NCBI GenBank assembly: GCA_963969495.1
Contig: OZ018324.1
Coordinates: 43,026,609-43,090,608, forward strand
Direction: 5' to 3'
Source of the DNA: Ceratothoa steindachneri
Taxonomy: Eukaryota > Arthropoda > Malacostraca > Isopoda > Cymothoidae
DNA: 64,000 nucleotides
Shown: positions 13,151 through 24,984 of the stretch, in pieces
How positions within the stretch are numbered: the first letter of the stretch is position 1
How the letters are laid out: each line of letters opens with the position of its first letter
Position numbers and translations under genes: made by a program
The notes under the pieces: generated by a model
Database searches by the model: none
Seen by the model: the letters and a program-made list of their open reading frames with translations, nothing else
What the model was told of the DNA's origin: nothing

Positions 13151-13530
13151 GTGTACACATATGGCTCTAAATCTAAAGGACAGGATCGTCTTTATGCCAT
13201 ATCATTTCTAGTTTAAGTCACTGGGGGCCCTATCGGGCGTTGCCTCTGTCATCGCGGCTGAGCTAAATGCAATTCACGGCTCAGTTTTGGATATGACGTG
13301 AGGTGTCTGGTTCGTAGACCGGATTTTGATATATAGTGATTCACGAAGCGCCTTGAGTGGTCTCAGATCAGTAAAACCTATACACATATTGGTTCGCGGT
13401 ATCTGTCAGATCATGGTTGCCGCGAACCGAGGCTGAGTTAAAATTATCTTCTACTGGTTTCTTGGACACCTAGAGATTGCGAGGAATGAGCGCGCCGATG
13501 AGAATGCTAAAGAGTTCTAGATAACTGGGC
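13150..13530 (+). pseudogene. LINE RNase H domain remnant
   Basis: Across frameshifts the + strand encodes the RNase H landmarks in order. YGSKSKGQDR, which resembles a TDGSK start, is followed by AELNAIHG with the catalytic Glu. Then come IYSDSRSALSGL with the second Asp, FYWFLGHLEIARNERAD, which resembles the W-PGH-I-NE-AD signature, and ENAKEF. This layout is that of the RNase H downstream of RT in I/R1-type LINEs, where it removes RNA from the cDNA hybrid. Stops interrupt it, and the associated RT is not readable upstream. It may belong to a different LINE from the one ending at 12248, which has no RNase H. Confidence 0.7.
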
Positions 13531-16030
13531 GACCTCCTAGCATTTCACTCTACTTCACACAGACTAGATGCTAGAGATCAGGTCAGTGCTAGTGCCTGCT
13601 TGGCAAAGAAGGTGGGATACGGCTGAGGGGAACTTAAAGTTGCGCTTCATCCTGCCACTACTCTTTCAATAGAACTACCCCCGAATGTCTCAGTGGCTTC
13701 AGGTTGCTGTCTGATTTCTTCGAATTAGGCACACTCGGCGGGTGCACCACCATTTGATGGAGCGCTAACCTGAAATTGATTGACCTTTGTGTTCGGAACA
13801 GGTTAGTGCTCATAGACTTGTGCACTCATTAGGTTTTTGTATGAAATTGGCCTCTTCATATAATCTAACTCTCTTTAGTTTGAGGCGCATGTTCGTTGCC
13901 GGGGCAGCCGGGACTTCCTCCGACGCCGAACCGTTCCTCTTTCATTTCTTGCAATTTTTACTTGTTGTTTCTGTAACTTTTAATTAGTGTCTATTGTTTC
14001 CTTGGTTGTTCTTAGTTTTTAATATACCATAATAATAGGCTAAAAATAATCTCCGTGACTTATGCTCTAGGTGGCAGTCAAAAATATGCGCCTTTAAAAA
14101 AGAAGTAAAGTAGAGGCCACCCTAATTGTCCTTCCGGGATAAGTTTAAAAAGGACAGATACAAAATATTTGCGCTACCTGTTTATTACATGTTCAACTCG
14201 AGTCCTTTTTGTATACAGAATTAGGAAAGTGCTCAGTTCTGAATGATACACCATGGAGATTCCCGGGACAATTCGATGGCGTAAATAGTTCGAATTTCAA
14301 ATACAACCCTGTGGCACAACAATAATAACACAAAGTCATTTTATTTTATATATTTCTCCCACTAACAGGTTTGCTTCATATCAGTCATATCTAACTGATA
14401 CTATGTGCTGCATATTTCATTATGTGCTATGAAATATAAGGATGAATGTGTCCTCAAAATCAAATATAATTATATATGGTGCTCGATCCAAATCATAATT
14501 TAAACCATTCTATAAAAAAAATAACCAAATTCATCAAACGGATCTTTTTAAGGCCATTTTGACTTGCATTGTCTTCTATTTACAGATACTGAACCCTGCT
14601 TAGTATCTTTAATACATAATATCTACATCCAGAAGCATATTTACCAATTTAAAAATAAAAAAAAACAATAGAAGCTCAAGTTATGTATTCAAAATACGAA
14701 TAGAATCAAATAGGCAACAAAAAGGGAGGTTATCTTTAGAAACTCCTAACAATGATAAAATAATGAACAGTTGTCTATAATGAAAGATGATTTGTTATTC
14801 CATATACGTAAATAGCCTATTCTTTTGAAAAATTGAGTTAATATTTGATTAAGTAAAAACATGGAAACGAAATAACTCATTTAAATTATGGATAATGTAG
14901 TCAGTCAGTTAATGGTTATTTTCATTTCCAGTAAATTATAAGTAGATGTTTATGTATATGAATGATAAGCAACAACTTACAGCAGGCCATGGTAATTTCG
15001 AGAAGCGATATGACAAACGACTCAGAAGTAATTAATGATATTTTAATCATATTTGAATAATAGATTTTAGAGTCAACTGCCTCTAAGATTTCTCGTAAAT
15101 ATTAGAAATGAGATAAGAGAGTAAATTCTTTCTCATGCCTTACTTGAGTCTATTAAAGAAGTATCAAATTAAAAACCATTTTGAAAGAAATAATAAAATT
15201 TTAAAGCGAACTGAAACAAAATCTCCAAAGTAAAGAGATGAAGTAAATAGCCAAAAAGTAACCAAGAATAAAAGATATTAAAAATTTTGCAAAAGAAAAA
15301 TCTAAAGAAGAAAAATTGCAGAAATGTATTATCATTTTGATTCTGCTTCATTCTACTTACATTCATTGCTCAACCTTTTGAAGAGAATAAAATTTGCTAA
15401 TTATTAATTTTTCTTGTTTAAGTTATTTATCTCTACTAATATATACTGGAAAACAAGACAATACAATAATATCTTCAAATTGTAAGTGTTATAATCCTCA
15501 CTCCGAAATTATGTGAAGGTCATAATCTTATACCACGTAGTTTCTGACTTGATTTTTTCATTATTTAGCGACCCTCCAGGACAACCTTTGTTGCACCATA
15601 GATTCGACCTTCGGACCTACTAAACATCTCCACATTTTCCGGATACTAACTATTTCAATTCGTTTATCTCAGAGTGGATTAATAATAGTTTTATGGTCAT
15701 ATGGAAGCAAGTTGCTATCCAAATGGTCCTGAACAATAAGTAGGCGTTACATTAGAGAAAATAATTTGGCCTACCGCTCCTCACTTAAATGCATGTATTT
15801 GCTACCTGATTTCATTCTATTCATAATATTCCTCATAATATTTTTTTAATTTTAATGTTATTATCCTTGGCACTAAGCTGTTGTTTAAAATAAATTCATG
15901 GCACGTTAACATTGCATGTCAACGTGAGGAAAATGTAAAAAGAGAAGTGTTTTTACTTAAACTTAATGCCTCGTTGTTTTCCGTATGGTGTAAAATTACT
16001 TTTAAGATTATTTTTATTTCTAGCAGTAAT
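13531..16030. other. LINE 3' flank, then AT-rich sequence without a recognised gene
   Basis: The first 450 bases are GC-richer and probably hold the decayed tail of the LINE above. After about 14000 the sequence is AT-rich with only short uninformative frames. I see no repeat array or transposon end here. Confidence 0.4.
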
Positions 16031-16035
16031 CTAGC

Positions 16036-16330
16036 GCGAGGAGAATCCAAAGCAAAGATAATCAAAAGCGAGAATAATCCAAAGGACGGATAATACAAAC
16101 CGAGTATAATCCCAAGTGGAGTCAATATAAAGCGACTATAATTCAAAGGTAAGGTAATCCAAAGCAAGGATTAAACATAGAAGGGTTAATCTAAACTGAG
16201 GATAATCCAAAGTGAGGGTAATCCAAAGCGATGATAATCCAAAAGAAGGATAATGCATTTCGTGGAGATTACAAGGCGAAGATAACCCAAAGGGGCGATA
16301 ATACAAACTGAGGATAATCCGAATTGAAAA
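16036..16330. repeat. Degenerate minisatellite, unit about 16-17 bp
   Basis: About 17 imperfect tandem copies of a unit close to GCGAGGATAATCCAAA run through this stretch. Examples are GAGGATAATCCAAAGTGAG and GCGATGATAATCCAAAAG. Copies differ by substitutions and 1-2 base length changes, so the array is old. Frames overlapping it are by-products of the repeat. Confidence 0.85.
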
Positions 16331-16867
16331 AAATAAGGAAGTGAGCCGTAAAGATATCTAAAGCAAGAATCCGAAAACAGTTAAAGATCTCTGTTAAATT
16401 ATTCGATATCACTGGTACATGGTTACTAGGAAAGAGTGTTAACAGATCGCTCGTTCTTCTGAAATTAGATGTCAAAGCATCGTCGTTGTTAAAGGCCTCC
16501 ACACTAAATAATAATTACCTATAACGCGTTCAAATGATTTTAATGATAATTTAATCATAATTTTTAATACAAATTTGTTTCCGCTTTCGTTCGGGTCTTT
16601 TTGGACACCACTTTTTCTCACAAAATTACTTCCTGCGTATAGCTCTAATTTCTTCATCCGAATTTGTATAAATTTACTTATGGGTAGTTTGTTTTAATAG
16701 GTTATCGCACACACCAATAATGTAAACTTTTAATTTTCTATGGGAAAAATTATCTTAAATGTTGTAATAGAAATAAAGGCGTTTGGATTTTCTGGGACGG
16801 TACTGTACGTATCACCGTATTCCGAAGTTGAAACTTTAAAAAATCTACGAGGATATAAGCTCGAGAG

Positions 16868-17470
16868 TGTTACTCCCAATGCCTAGCTTGGAATACGCGA
16901 AACCAACGTATTAGGATTGTAACCAAAAGTGGAGTGGTTGAAAGCCAGCGAAAAGAGAAACCGATAAATGAGAGTAAGGTTTTTGAAAAGATAAACGTGG
17001 TCTTTTCAGAAAAGATTCTCTAAGCTATGTAAGCTCAGAGAACCCTCGTTACTTCGCAGTTTAAAAGGAACGCTGAAGAGACGAAGTAAAGTTTGAAGGT
17101 CTTGTTACTTCTGGCCGAGAAATGAGAAATTGTGTACTTACCTTGAGTAGCTTCAGAATTGGGACCTTATTATCGAAAACCACTATACCGTACTTTGAAT
17201 GGGAGAAACGGAACGAGTCGACAATCTTGAGGAGGGGATGTTTGTGAGGCAAGATCGAGCACTATTGTGTCTTGGACAATCTCCCAGCGGGTAAGCATCC
17301 GGGGTGGGGAAGAGAAGGTACATTCGCACGCATCCTAGGCAGTTTTGGGGCAATAAACTCAGCACACGTGTGTGTGCGTGATGGCTGGTAAATGAAGGTC
17401 CATTCTTCTTACAGGCTCCCCACACATATAAGAAAACTTTGAAACTGTCAAGGTTTTCGAAAGTTAGAAG
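16868..17470 (-). repeat. 3' LTR of the BEL/Pao element
   Basis: Positions 16868-17090 match 23411-23637 over about 220 bp at roughly 85 percent by eye. Shared landmarks include ACCAACGTATTAGG, GAGAGTAAGGTTTT and GTGGTCTTTTCAGA. The part beyond 17090 has no partner because the other LTR is truncated. Its inner edge is inferred from the start of the 19-bp repeat array and the end of the integrase frame, and is uncertain by some hundred bases. Confidence 0.75.
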
Positions 17471-17479
17471 AGCATTGGA

Positions 17480-17712
17480 TAGTAATTGCTTCGAAGTATT
17501 TGAAAGGGGAACGCGTGTTTGAAAGGAGAGCGTACATTTGAAAGGGAAGCAAGCATTTGAAAGGGAAGTGAGCACTTGAAAGGCGAAGGCGCACATTTGA
17601 AGGTTAGTTAGCATTTGAAAGGGGAGCGCGCGTTTGATAGGGGAAGCGCATTTGAAAGGGGGGCGCGCATTTGAAAGGAGGCGCGCGTTTGAAAGGGCGA
17701 TGTCTGATTTCA
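17480..17712. repeat. Tandem repeat, unit about 19 bp, at the 3' end of the BEL/Pao element
   Basis: About eleven imperfect copies of a unit close to GCGCATTTGAAAGGGGAGC occur in a row, for example at 17540-17560 and 17655-17690. Purine-rich units of this type do not occur elsewhere in the element. The array lies between the integrase C-terminus and the LTR, so it is either 3' untranslated sequence or the inner part of the LTR. Confidence 0.85.
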
Positions 17713-17839
17713 AGTTGTTTTCCTTATTCTTGAATTTCCTTAATTTTACCCTTTGCTCGCAAGGCAGCTTGCATTTGAACCGGGGGAGGGGTGGTCATTT
17801 CGGCAACCGAGTTGCTTTGAATTGAACCCCTCATCTTAA

Positions 17840-18804
17840 ATTTCCCATTTATGGTGGCATTTTCCTTACCTTCCAAGTGGCTGGAGGCTGGATTGAGGCC
17901 TGTCGACCCAGAATAGGTAATAGAAAGCTCGACTGGCTAGAGCAATTTTATGGGGTACCGTAAAACCTGACCAACCCCTCTTTTTGGGGCACGAATCGGA
18001 CCCTGTTGTTTTCACTCGGGATTAGCTCAAGGATGCGGCCCATCTGCCAGAAGGGGCGGGCATTGGATGAACTGAAAATTGAAACTACGTCACCCACCTT
18101 CACGCAATTAACCCAGGAATTTTTAAAAATGTCTCAGCTGTCTTCTCGCACGCTTAGTAGATATGAGGAATACGACATTTCCCAGAATGCTTAAAACTTT
18201 TCATTTAGGTGCGAAAGGGACTTGTTTAATTTCTCCTGAGGGTTAGTTCCCTGCTCCCACAGAAGGTCGTCCTGTTCAAAGAGTTTGAAAGAGAGATTAG
18301 ATTTGGAGTGGAGTTTGGGGAAGGAATTGGGCGACAGAGGTATGAGGTATTTCTCGGATGAACCGTATATGAACGGGTGGGAAATGAGAGAATTTTGAAT
18401 GGAAAAAAATCAGGGTAAGTAAATTGCAATAGTCCCACGTGGACCATCCTATTGTCTTGTAGAGGCATGGTTTTACTACTCTAATCAAACACTCCTACGC
18501 ACTTCCGAACCAGGGACTACAGATTGGAATCGTGAGGTGTTTGATGTTATTTGCCAGCATGTGATTTTCAAACTCATTTGAAAGAAAAGCATCGGATAAA
18601 ATTTACTTCCCAGTTCGAAAGTTTTGGCATTATCGCTATAAACAAAATCTGGGACTCCATGGAGGTTTGAGAAACGTAGAAAGACTTTGATAAATTGGTT
18701 TGTAGATATGGAGGGTAGTACTTCGAGGTGCACCGCGCGTATGTTGAGACAAGTGAAAATAAGAAGGTATACTTTAGTGGTGAGACCATTTTGCTTAACA
18801 ACAA
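17840..18804 (-). pseudogene. BEL/Pao integrase
   Basis: On the - strand the core reads MHLEVLPSISTNQFIKVFLR and then GVPDFVYSDNAKTFELGSKF. This is the typical BEL/Pao second catalytic block, with the YSDNAKTF motif around the second Asp. Further on, around 18090-18000, comes a KxGDVV-type motif followed by RPFWQMGRILELI, the usual C-terminal block of BEL/Pao integrases. The catalytic Glu region is broken by a frameshift near 18490. Integrase would join the cDNA ends to the host chromosome. Stops make it inactive. Confidence 0.85.
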
Positions 18805-19639
18805 GGTGACTGGTAAAATCTATGTCAGTATGTTTAAAGGCCTGACAAAATTCATTTGTGCTTTGAAGAAGTTCGTCATTTTCGGGTAGGAAAAGGCAAA
18901 GGAGTTACACTTTTTGCAGGTAATGCATTCGCTTAGGATCCTTTTGATGGTTTGACAGAGGGTGAGGGGGGGGTTACCAAGAATCCTTTACTTCTAAGCA
19001 TCATAAGAGTTAAGTTGATCACTAAATGTTTGCATTTTGCTTGAAAATCGCGCACTATTAGGAGGGTTAAATGATGGTTCTTTCCTAATAAGACAGGATT
19101 AATAACGTTATAATCGTAATAGTTGGATTCAGCAATTTTCCTCTTACTTTTGATCAAACCATGTTAATCTAAAAACAAGTCCAAGTTTTAACTAGGGCAG
19201 GTATAGAAGTTTTATTAGTTGCATCTTCGAGAAATTGGTTTTCATTTGGGAAGGATTGAATTTGCATGATAGAAATCCAATACAAGCGAGTGGAAAAATG
19301 AATATCAACTTCGACCTTTTCCTTAATTTGAAAAAAAATTTGAGCACAAGGCTAATAATTCTGAAAAGTTTATTTAAATCCGAGAATTTTTTATGGGATA
19401 AGAGGGGCACGACATCGGTTTGAATTGTTAAATAGGAAGATTTCAAATTTCTAGAAGACTCCTTAAGGCATTTCAATTCCGCCTTGGGCCACATTTCCCG
19501 TTCAAATATCAACCATGACGGACCATGAAGCCAAAGATTTAATTTGGAATTAAATTCCTTAAGGGAGAGGCCACGGGTAATTAAGTCTGAGGGGTTGTCG
19601 AGAGTGGAAACGTAATTGAAAGAAACGTCAATTTGATAT

Positions 19640-20024
19640 TTAGAGGTAATTTTCCCTTGGACAATTTGATATCTTGTAGTCGATTTTTGACAAACACCAA
19701 CTTTTGTTTTGATTTATTTCTGTCGTCGAGAATTCAGGACAATACAACCTGAGCGTCAACCAAGGTCTTAATAGATCTGAAAGAGTGAGAGTAAGACTCA
19801 AGGAAGCGGAAGAGGGATTTGAAAGCAAGAACGACGCCCAATAATTCCAAGGAAGGGAGCGTTCTCGCGGAAATAGCGGAAACATTGGATTTTAAAAATA
19901 TGAAATGGGGTTCGTTGGAAGGCAAAGCATAGATAGCAAACCCATAACAAACCTTACTAGCATCACAAAACACCTTTAGTTTGGCCCTACCGTCATCTTC
20001 AGTAGCGAACCGCGGAAATTTCAC
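19640..20024 (-). pseudogene. BEL/Pao RNase H region
   Basis: The - strand encodes LKVFCDASKVCYGFAIYALP and then ISARTLPSLELLGVVLAFKS. These are the two first RNase H-like blocks of Pao polyproteins, with the catalytic Asp in FCDAS and Glu in PSLEL. A third Asp appears in KTLVDAQVVLS. The downstream frame breaks near 19734. Sequence between 19640 and 18804 holds only scrambled frames of the RNase H-to-integrase linker, with a possible zinc-binding domain that I cannot resolve. Confidence 0.8.
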
Positions 20025-21191
20025 TCCCCTAACTTCACCAATTCGGAACCACGGGACTCCCGTGTATTTGCCTCAGTTTGGCCTACTTCAGAATCCCAAT
20101 CAACATTTTTAGACCATATATTCTTCATCAGTAGTAAGCCCTTGAATGTTACAGGCAAATAGAGTCCCAACGGATCGAATATTTTGGAAATTTGAGAGGG
20201 TATACTTCTTTTAGTTTTTGCGATGAGGTAGAAAGAGAGAGGGATGACTGACAGAAAGTCAGTTTCTAATTCGTAATGGTACCCGAGAACGAGCTCGGTC
20301 CCAGTGCTATGAGTTTCCGATCTATTATCGTCTTGGAAAAATTGTTTGAGATGGTTCGTGTTCCACGATCTCAACTCGAAGCCTCCTTGTTGCATAATTT
20401 TGTTTGATTCTAGATATATTTCTTTGAGGAAGGTAGGGTCGGAGTTCGTGACTACTAAATTATCAACATAAAACGAATTACTCAACGTTCTGCTACAAAG
20501 ATTTGAGGTATAGGAGCTGTGCTCATAATTAAAGATAGAGTTAAGTATAAATGGGGAGGAATTAAGTCAGAAAACGAGAGAACAATAGCGATAGGTAACA
20601 ATTTTACTATTCTTCCCCCAGAAAAATCAGAAGCGATTTCTTTCTTCTATTAATTTTAATTTGATTTGGAGGAATGACTTTTAGATGTCCGACAGAATAT
20701 CAAGTTGGTTTGAACGGAATCGGAGCAAGTTGGTAAAAAGGGTGTGAAGAGGTTTATCCCTGAATAGGAGGCGTCATTGAGAGGTGAAAATCCAAACGTA
20801 TGTAAGCTGCAATTGAGGACAGCCCTTATTTTAGTGGTATTTTCGAGAGCCGATTTTCTGACGGGTCTATGGGGGATCCAAATATAGCGGTCATATTTCT
20901 CTGTGGACACATTTATGGGCTCAATTATACCCTCCTCCAAATAACCTTCGAAATTTCATTATAAGCATCAGTTAGCCACCTTTAAGCTAAGGATGCTTTG
21001 ACTTTGTTTAGAATACCCAAAGCTATTTTATAATTTGGGTCAACCTCAGGCATAATTTCATCGTACCACCGCAGTTCTACAAAATACATCCCACCCTTCT
21101 TTGCTATGGAATTATGAAATTGGAAGATTTTAATCGTATCCAGAGATCCCGTATCAACGTCTTTAATGCCCACAGATTCCAAGCTAAACAC
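20021..21191 (-). pseudogene. BEL/Pao reverse transcriptase
   Basis: The N-terminal linker (FSLESVGIKD at about 21190) leads to the fingers with GIIEPINVSTEKYDRYIWIP. HRPVRKSALENTTKIRAVLN and SFSPLND-like motifs follow at 20940-20760. After a frameshift region the palm motif reads NSFYVDNLVVT near 20480-20450, then RSWNTNHLKQFF and SKIFDPLGLYLPVTFKG, the classic Pao connection block. The catalytic YVDD is YVDN here, so the second active-site Asp is lost in addition to the frameshifts. A normal BEL RT would copy the genomic RNA inside virus-like particles. Confidence 0.9.
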
Positions 21192-21599
21192 ATGTTAAGC
21201 CCTAAGTCTAAATCGTTATCGGACTTGCATAAATTGAGGGGAGGGGGAATAAGAATAAATAGGGTCAAATTCCGTGTTGACATAGGGTACGATAGAAGCA
21301 TCCGCTCTTAGGTCGGTATTGGAGAGCCCTACAACTAGTTTTAATTTACTCCCTGCTCCGTCAACTTTATTGAACTTGAAGACTGTGGAGTAGGTCCCTG
21401 TTGAATTTGAGTTTGAGGGGGTTTAGGATGACCGTTTGCCTTCGTAGGGGGCTCGCATCCCTTTACCCCCGACAGCATTGAAACTGTCCCCATCCCCGCC
21501 CGCCACGGCCGGCGGATAACACCAGGGAGGGGCGTAGCAATCACACTCTTTGAGGGGCTTTGGGAATTTGTCACACTCCCTTATGAGATGAGCCCACGC

Positions 21600-22144
21600 C
21601 CACAGGAGAATAATGCATCCCTTCCCTGCGTCTTATTTTGAAGCTCTTTCACAGATTGGATAGCATTTATCCCAAGCAGTCAATTTACGTCCACGACGCG
21701 ATCTTTCACACCGCTCGAGATGGAAAAGGCTCTGACTGCTAAAGGGGTCTCAGTGATCCAGAGAGCCTGTATATATTCGTCAAGCCAAGTGAATGATAGC
21801 TCCAAAGACAAGTTCAGATCAACCAAAAGAGAAGCCTGAATAATTTGAGAACCGAAGTAAAGGTCGGCCTCCATTTGCTCCAAATACAGATTTTGTGAGC
21901 CGGTCAACGTTTAAATTGTACATGATTATTTCGAAAGCCTGCGCAGGTTAGCACCCAATGAGATAGCCAGAGATTCCGAAATGTAAGACCTTTTGGACGC
22001 AAAGTTCAGTAGATCCCTGGCAGTTGGAAACTTTCCCCCCAGACCAAGGTCAACGGTGAGAGTAGGGAGCAAGAAATTTGAGTTGGTAAAGGAACTCGAC
22101 ACAGAACTTTCGGCAGGATTTGTCACCAACTCCAACGTGACCAC
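21600..22144 (-). pseudogene. BEL/Pao protease region
   Basis: The - strand frame at 22144-21926 ends with FASKRSYISESLAISLGANL. This matches the Pao protease context in which an active site of the form LDSGSQRSYI is followed by ESLA. The catalytic DSG is NFA here, so the aspartic protease would be inactive. A second frame from 21907 (SQNLYLEQMEADLYFGSQII) is less clear and may be the protease-RT spacer. Assignment rests mainly on the ISESLA context and position between gag and RT. Confidence 0.6.
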
Positions 22145-22482
22145 ACGGCCATCTCCTAGTCAGGCGGTTTCACCATGATTTAAAATTTGAGGGCGAAGGA
22201 GAGAAATATGGGTTGTTGCTCTGCAGAAACTAAAAAGATAAGATAAATCTCTCTAGTCAGTCAGACAAGCATCTGAAAGGTACTGAGAACTGCTTCACAT
22301 TTTGCATAGCTTTAGTTCAGAACACTTTTCTATCCTAAGAGCTGTAGTGTTGAAAACGTGGCACTTTAACATTGAATGGATCCATTGCCTACATTTTACA
22401 ATACAGATAAATTTACATCAGAATTTTATAGTTCGGTCAAGAGCGGGCGAATTTCGTTTAACCAAAGGGACAGTTTGCATAA

Positions 22483-23210
22483 TTAGTGAAAATAAAGGGC
22501 CGAATTAATTTTACCCAGATTCTGGTCGACAATGGCATCTTTGTTCAGGAATTTGTCATCCAAATGTTGAAGAACGATCTGATAATATTCATCCGTAGTA
22601 CAAAGATGTTTGATGATGGGAAATGCATACTCTCTCAAATAGCCCTTAAGGTACGCAAATTTTTCAGAATCAAAATATTTGTTATAGATCACACCAAGTT
22701 TTAAAATTTCAAAATGAAAGTGTGGAAGTTTAACTTGTCATGGGTGCCGGAAAAAGTTCACAAGGGAGAGAGAGGGGAGAGGGCTCAAAGTTAGCCTTCC
22801 CTAGGCAGGCGAGTATCGCTTTCAGGTGAGAAATGAGATTGTTGGGGGGTTGGAGTCGTCAGGGGAGGAAAACTTTCCTATTTGCGATAGGGCTTTGATT
22901 TGGGATGTCACTTCTGATTCAAAATGGACTTGGGAATTCAACTCTATTTGGACGGAGGATCGCTATCCCGCTCATGACTTTGGAATGTTGGAAAAATTTC
23001 ATCGTCTAATTGGTTTACGGAAGTAAAGAGAGTTCTAACGGGGTTCAATCTAATTTGCACATCTAATTCAGCGATGGACTCAGACTCTAATTTGGCGCAT
23101 ATTTTTTTTAGGTTAAGAGTTATTTTCCTTTTAAGGATAGCGCGGCTTTTAACTAACTCTTTTAATTCAACGTCAAAATCTGATAGGACGGAAATGTTCC
23201 CACAAGCCAT
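22483..23210 (-). pseudogene. BEL/Pao gag (DUF1759-like)
   Basis: The N-terminal part (23210-22944) encodes LVKSRAILKRKITLNLKKI, a usual opening of Pao gag proteins. The second part (22692-22483) encodes YFDSEKFAYLKGYLREYAFP and then YYQIVLQHLDDKFLNKDAIV, the conserved DUF1759 block. The frame is broken between the two. Gag would form the particle that packages the RNA. It follows the 5' LTR directly, as expected. Confidence 0.85.
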
Positions 23211-23410
23211 ATTGACTAAAGTTTGAGGATATAGTGAACAAAAGAGATTGAAAGGAGGTGAGGAAAGTGAAAAATATATTGAGGTTAAAGTGGAGAAATT
23301 AGGAAATCAAAGGGGGATCTCCGCCAGAACCAGACTCAAATTATCGGTTGATTAGGTGAGCAATGAACAAAAACCCGATATATTTTAAGAAGTCTTTATC
23401 ATTTCAACTT

Positions 23411-23637
23411 TGTTAGTCCCAATGCGTAGCTTGGAAGGCGCAAAACCAACGTATTAGGGTTGTAAACAAAAGTGGAGTTGTCGAATGCCAGGGAATAGAG
23501 AAACCGATATATGAGAGTAAGGTTTTCAAAAACATAAAGGTGGTCTTTTCAGAGGAGATTCTCTAAGCGATATAAGCTCAGAGAAACCTCATTAGTTCAT
23601 GGTTTAAAAGAAACGGCGGAGAGATGAGGTATGCGTT
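23411..23637 (-). repeat. 5' LTR of the BEL/Pao element, truncated
   Basis: It matches the left LTR from its TGTTA edge for about 220 bp. The homology stops near 23637, directly before a LINE RT fragment. The truncation removes the outer end of the LTR, where U3 and the promoter would lie, so the copy cannot be transcribed from its own promoter. Reading out of the LTR, TGGTTCTGGCGG near 23330 could be a primer-binding site, but it is about 70 bp from the edge and therefore doubtful. Confidence 0.8.
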
Positions 23638-23644
23638 GTGGAGA

Positions 23645-24070
23645 TTTTTTTCGGTTAACTATTCTATAATTCTTCTTTTAAAGATTTTCTCGAAGACATT
23701 TCCGATAAAGTCCAGAAGTGATATAGGTCCCTAGCTAGTTAGAAGATCCGATGTTTTGCCTAGTTTGGCTAATTTGAAGTCGCCTAGGAAGTATCTGGGA
23801 TTGAAGGACGAATTGAATACATATGTTCTTAATCGATTCACTGGTGTTGCTTCGAGGCTTAGATAGTGTGAATCAGTGGAGAATGACGCTTTATGTTGGA
23901 ATGAATGTATATCGCTCTTTATTTTTTTTTTGGTAATTGTGTCTTCTAGTCCTTGAGTCTATTAGCTTTCTTGTTCTGCGACCCGCGCTGGCGTTTTGAT
24001 CTTCCTCTTCTTGGGTGAATGTTGTTGAGCCTCCGGACTAGTTCTTCTACTTTTAGCCTTCGGGAGGCTA
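23645..24070 (-). pseudogene. LINE reverse transcriptase fragment
   Basis: On the - strand one frame reads NSSFNPRYFLGDFKLAKLGK and then GPISLLDFIGNVFEKIFKRR. This is the fingers region of a LINE RT (K-PGK, SYRPISLL, IGK-FEKI-RR). The Arg of the YRPISLL motif and several other positions are changed, and a stop replaces a codon just before it. The palm with the catalytic Asp residues is absent, so the fragment ends where the BEL LTR begins. It differs from the CR1-like fragments at 11 and 27 kb. Confidence 0.7.
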
Positions 24071-24980
24071 AATGTAGAATGACTATCAAAAACTGCTGCT
24101 TAAAGTTGTTTGAATTGTTCAAAACGACAAATACCCAGGCATTAGTTTAACCTCATTTCTAAGAACCCTTCCTTAATTATGGCGATAACTGAAACACACA
24201 TGAGACGTATTATTTTCTATTGATAAAGGAAAGAAAAGGGTGACAGAGTAGTGGTGCCCAACAATATAGATCTCTATGGAAATTTGCTGAATAGAAAGGT
24301 TAGCGATGGATCTAAAAATACTGTTCAGTCCATTTCGGACTAGCACATCCCGAGAGTAGAGACCGCAAATTGTTGAAGTCTATTTTTTTAATTTACTGGA
24401 TGCGAATGGACTTATTCATTATAAGCCTCTCAGTAATGAGAACCATTAATCTAGAAATATATCTTAACCTAACGAAAGGTTTATATCAAGTGCTTGATAA
24501 AATCGTCCTCCACTGGGTAACTGAAAAGGTGTCCTCCTAATTCATGAAAATTCTTGGGACAGCATGGAACTTGGCCCCATCTGAAAACCTCCGTATGGAA
24601 GTAAATACAACATCACCTAGTTTGACTAGATATGGAGATAAAAATGAAATGAAATCATACATTTGATCAAACTTGATGAATTTTTCATAGTGAGATCCAA
24701 TGTTTAGTTAAACAATGGGGAGCATTGTTAAGAATGATGGAAACTGCTGAATAAATGCATTATTTTTTTATTATAAATGAATATCTTTAAAAAATACATT
24801 ATTTATTTTTTAAATTAATCTAAAATAAAGTTTCAAGTGTTATTGGATAGCAATATATAAAGCTAATAGTGGGTAGCGCTACCTAATCGTGACCTCATGG
24901 AAACTCGCAGACCTATCTCATTATTGATCTGCCATTTCGTGTATCAAATCAAATTGACCTAGGCTGCTCATAGCAAGGCA
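24071..24980. other. No recognised gene
   Basis: AT-rich sequence with short frames only. The first part may be more decayed body of the LINE above, as its - strand reads basic, proline-rich pieces such as AQQHSPKKRKIKTPAR. Nothing else can be supported. Confidence 0.4.
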
Positions 24981-24984
24981 ACGT

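Larger units (their letters stand above)
16868..23637 (-). mobile_element. BEL/Pao LTR retrotransposon, degenerate
   Basis: Two related direct repeats, both starting TGTTA(C/G)TCCCAATGC, stand at 16868 and 23411. Between them the - strand reads gag, protease, RT, RNase H and integrase from right to left, the normal BEL/Pao order. All domains are broken by stops and frameshifts. The right (5') LTR is cut at about 23637, where it meets a LINE fragment, so the element has lost its 5' end. The interval of 6.8 kb fits a full-length BEL/Pao element apart from that loss. Confidence 0.9.

Noticed and set aside
16036..16330. CRISPR-like array
   Set aside because: Units are adjacent, without unique spacers, and are degenerate; the DNA is eukaryotic. 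It is a minisatellite.
17183..17713. 176-codon - strand frame with repeated FKCA/SNA-like units
   Set aside because: Its repeats are the translation of the 19-bp tandem array, and the rest lies in LTR sequence. There is no sign of a protein domain.
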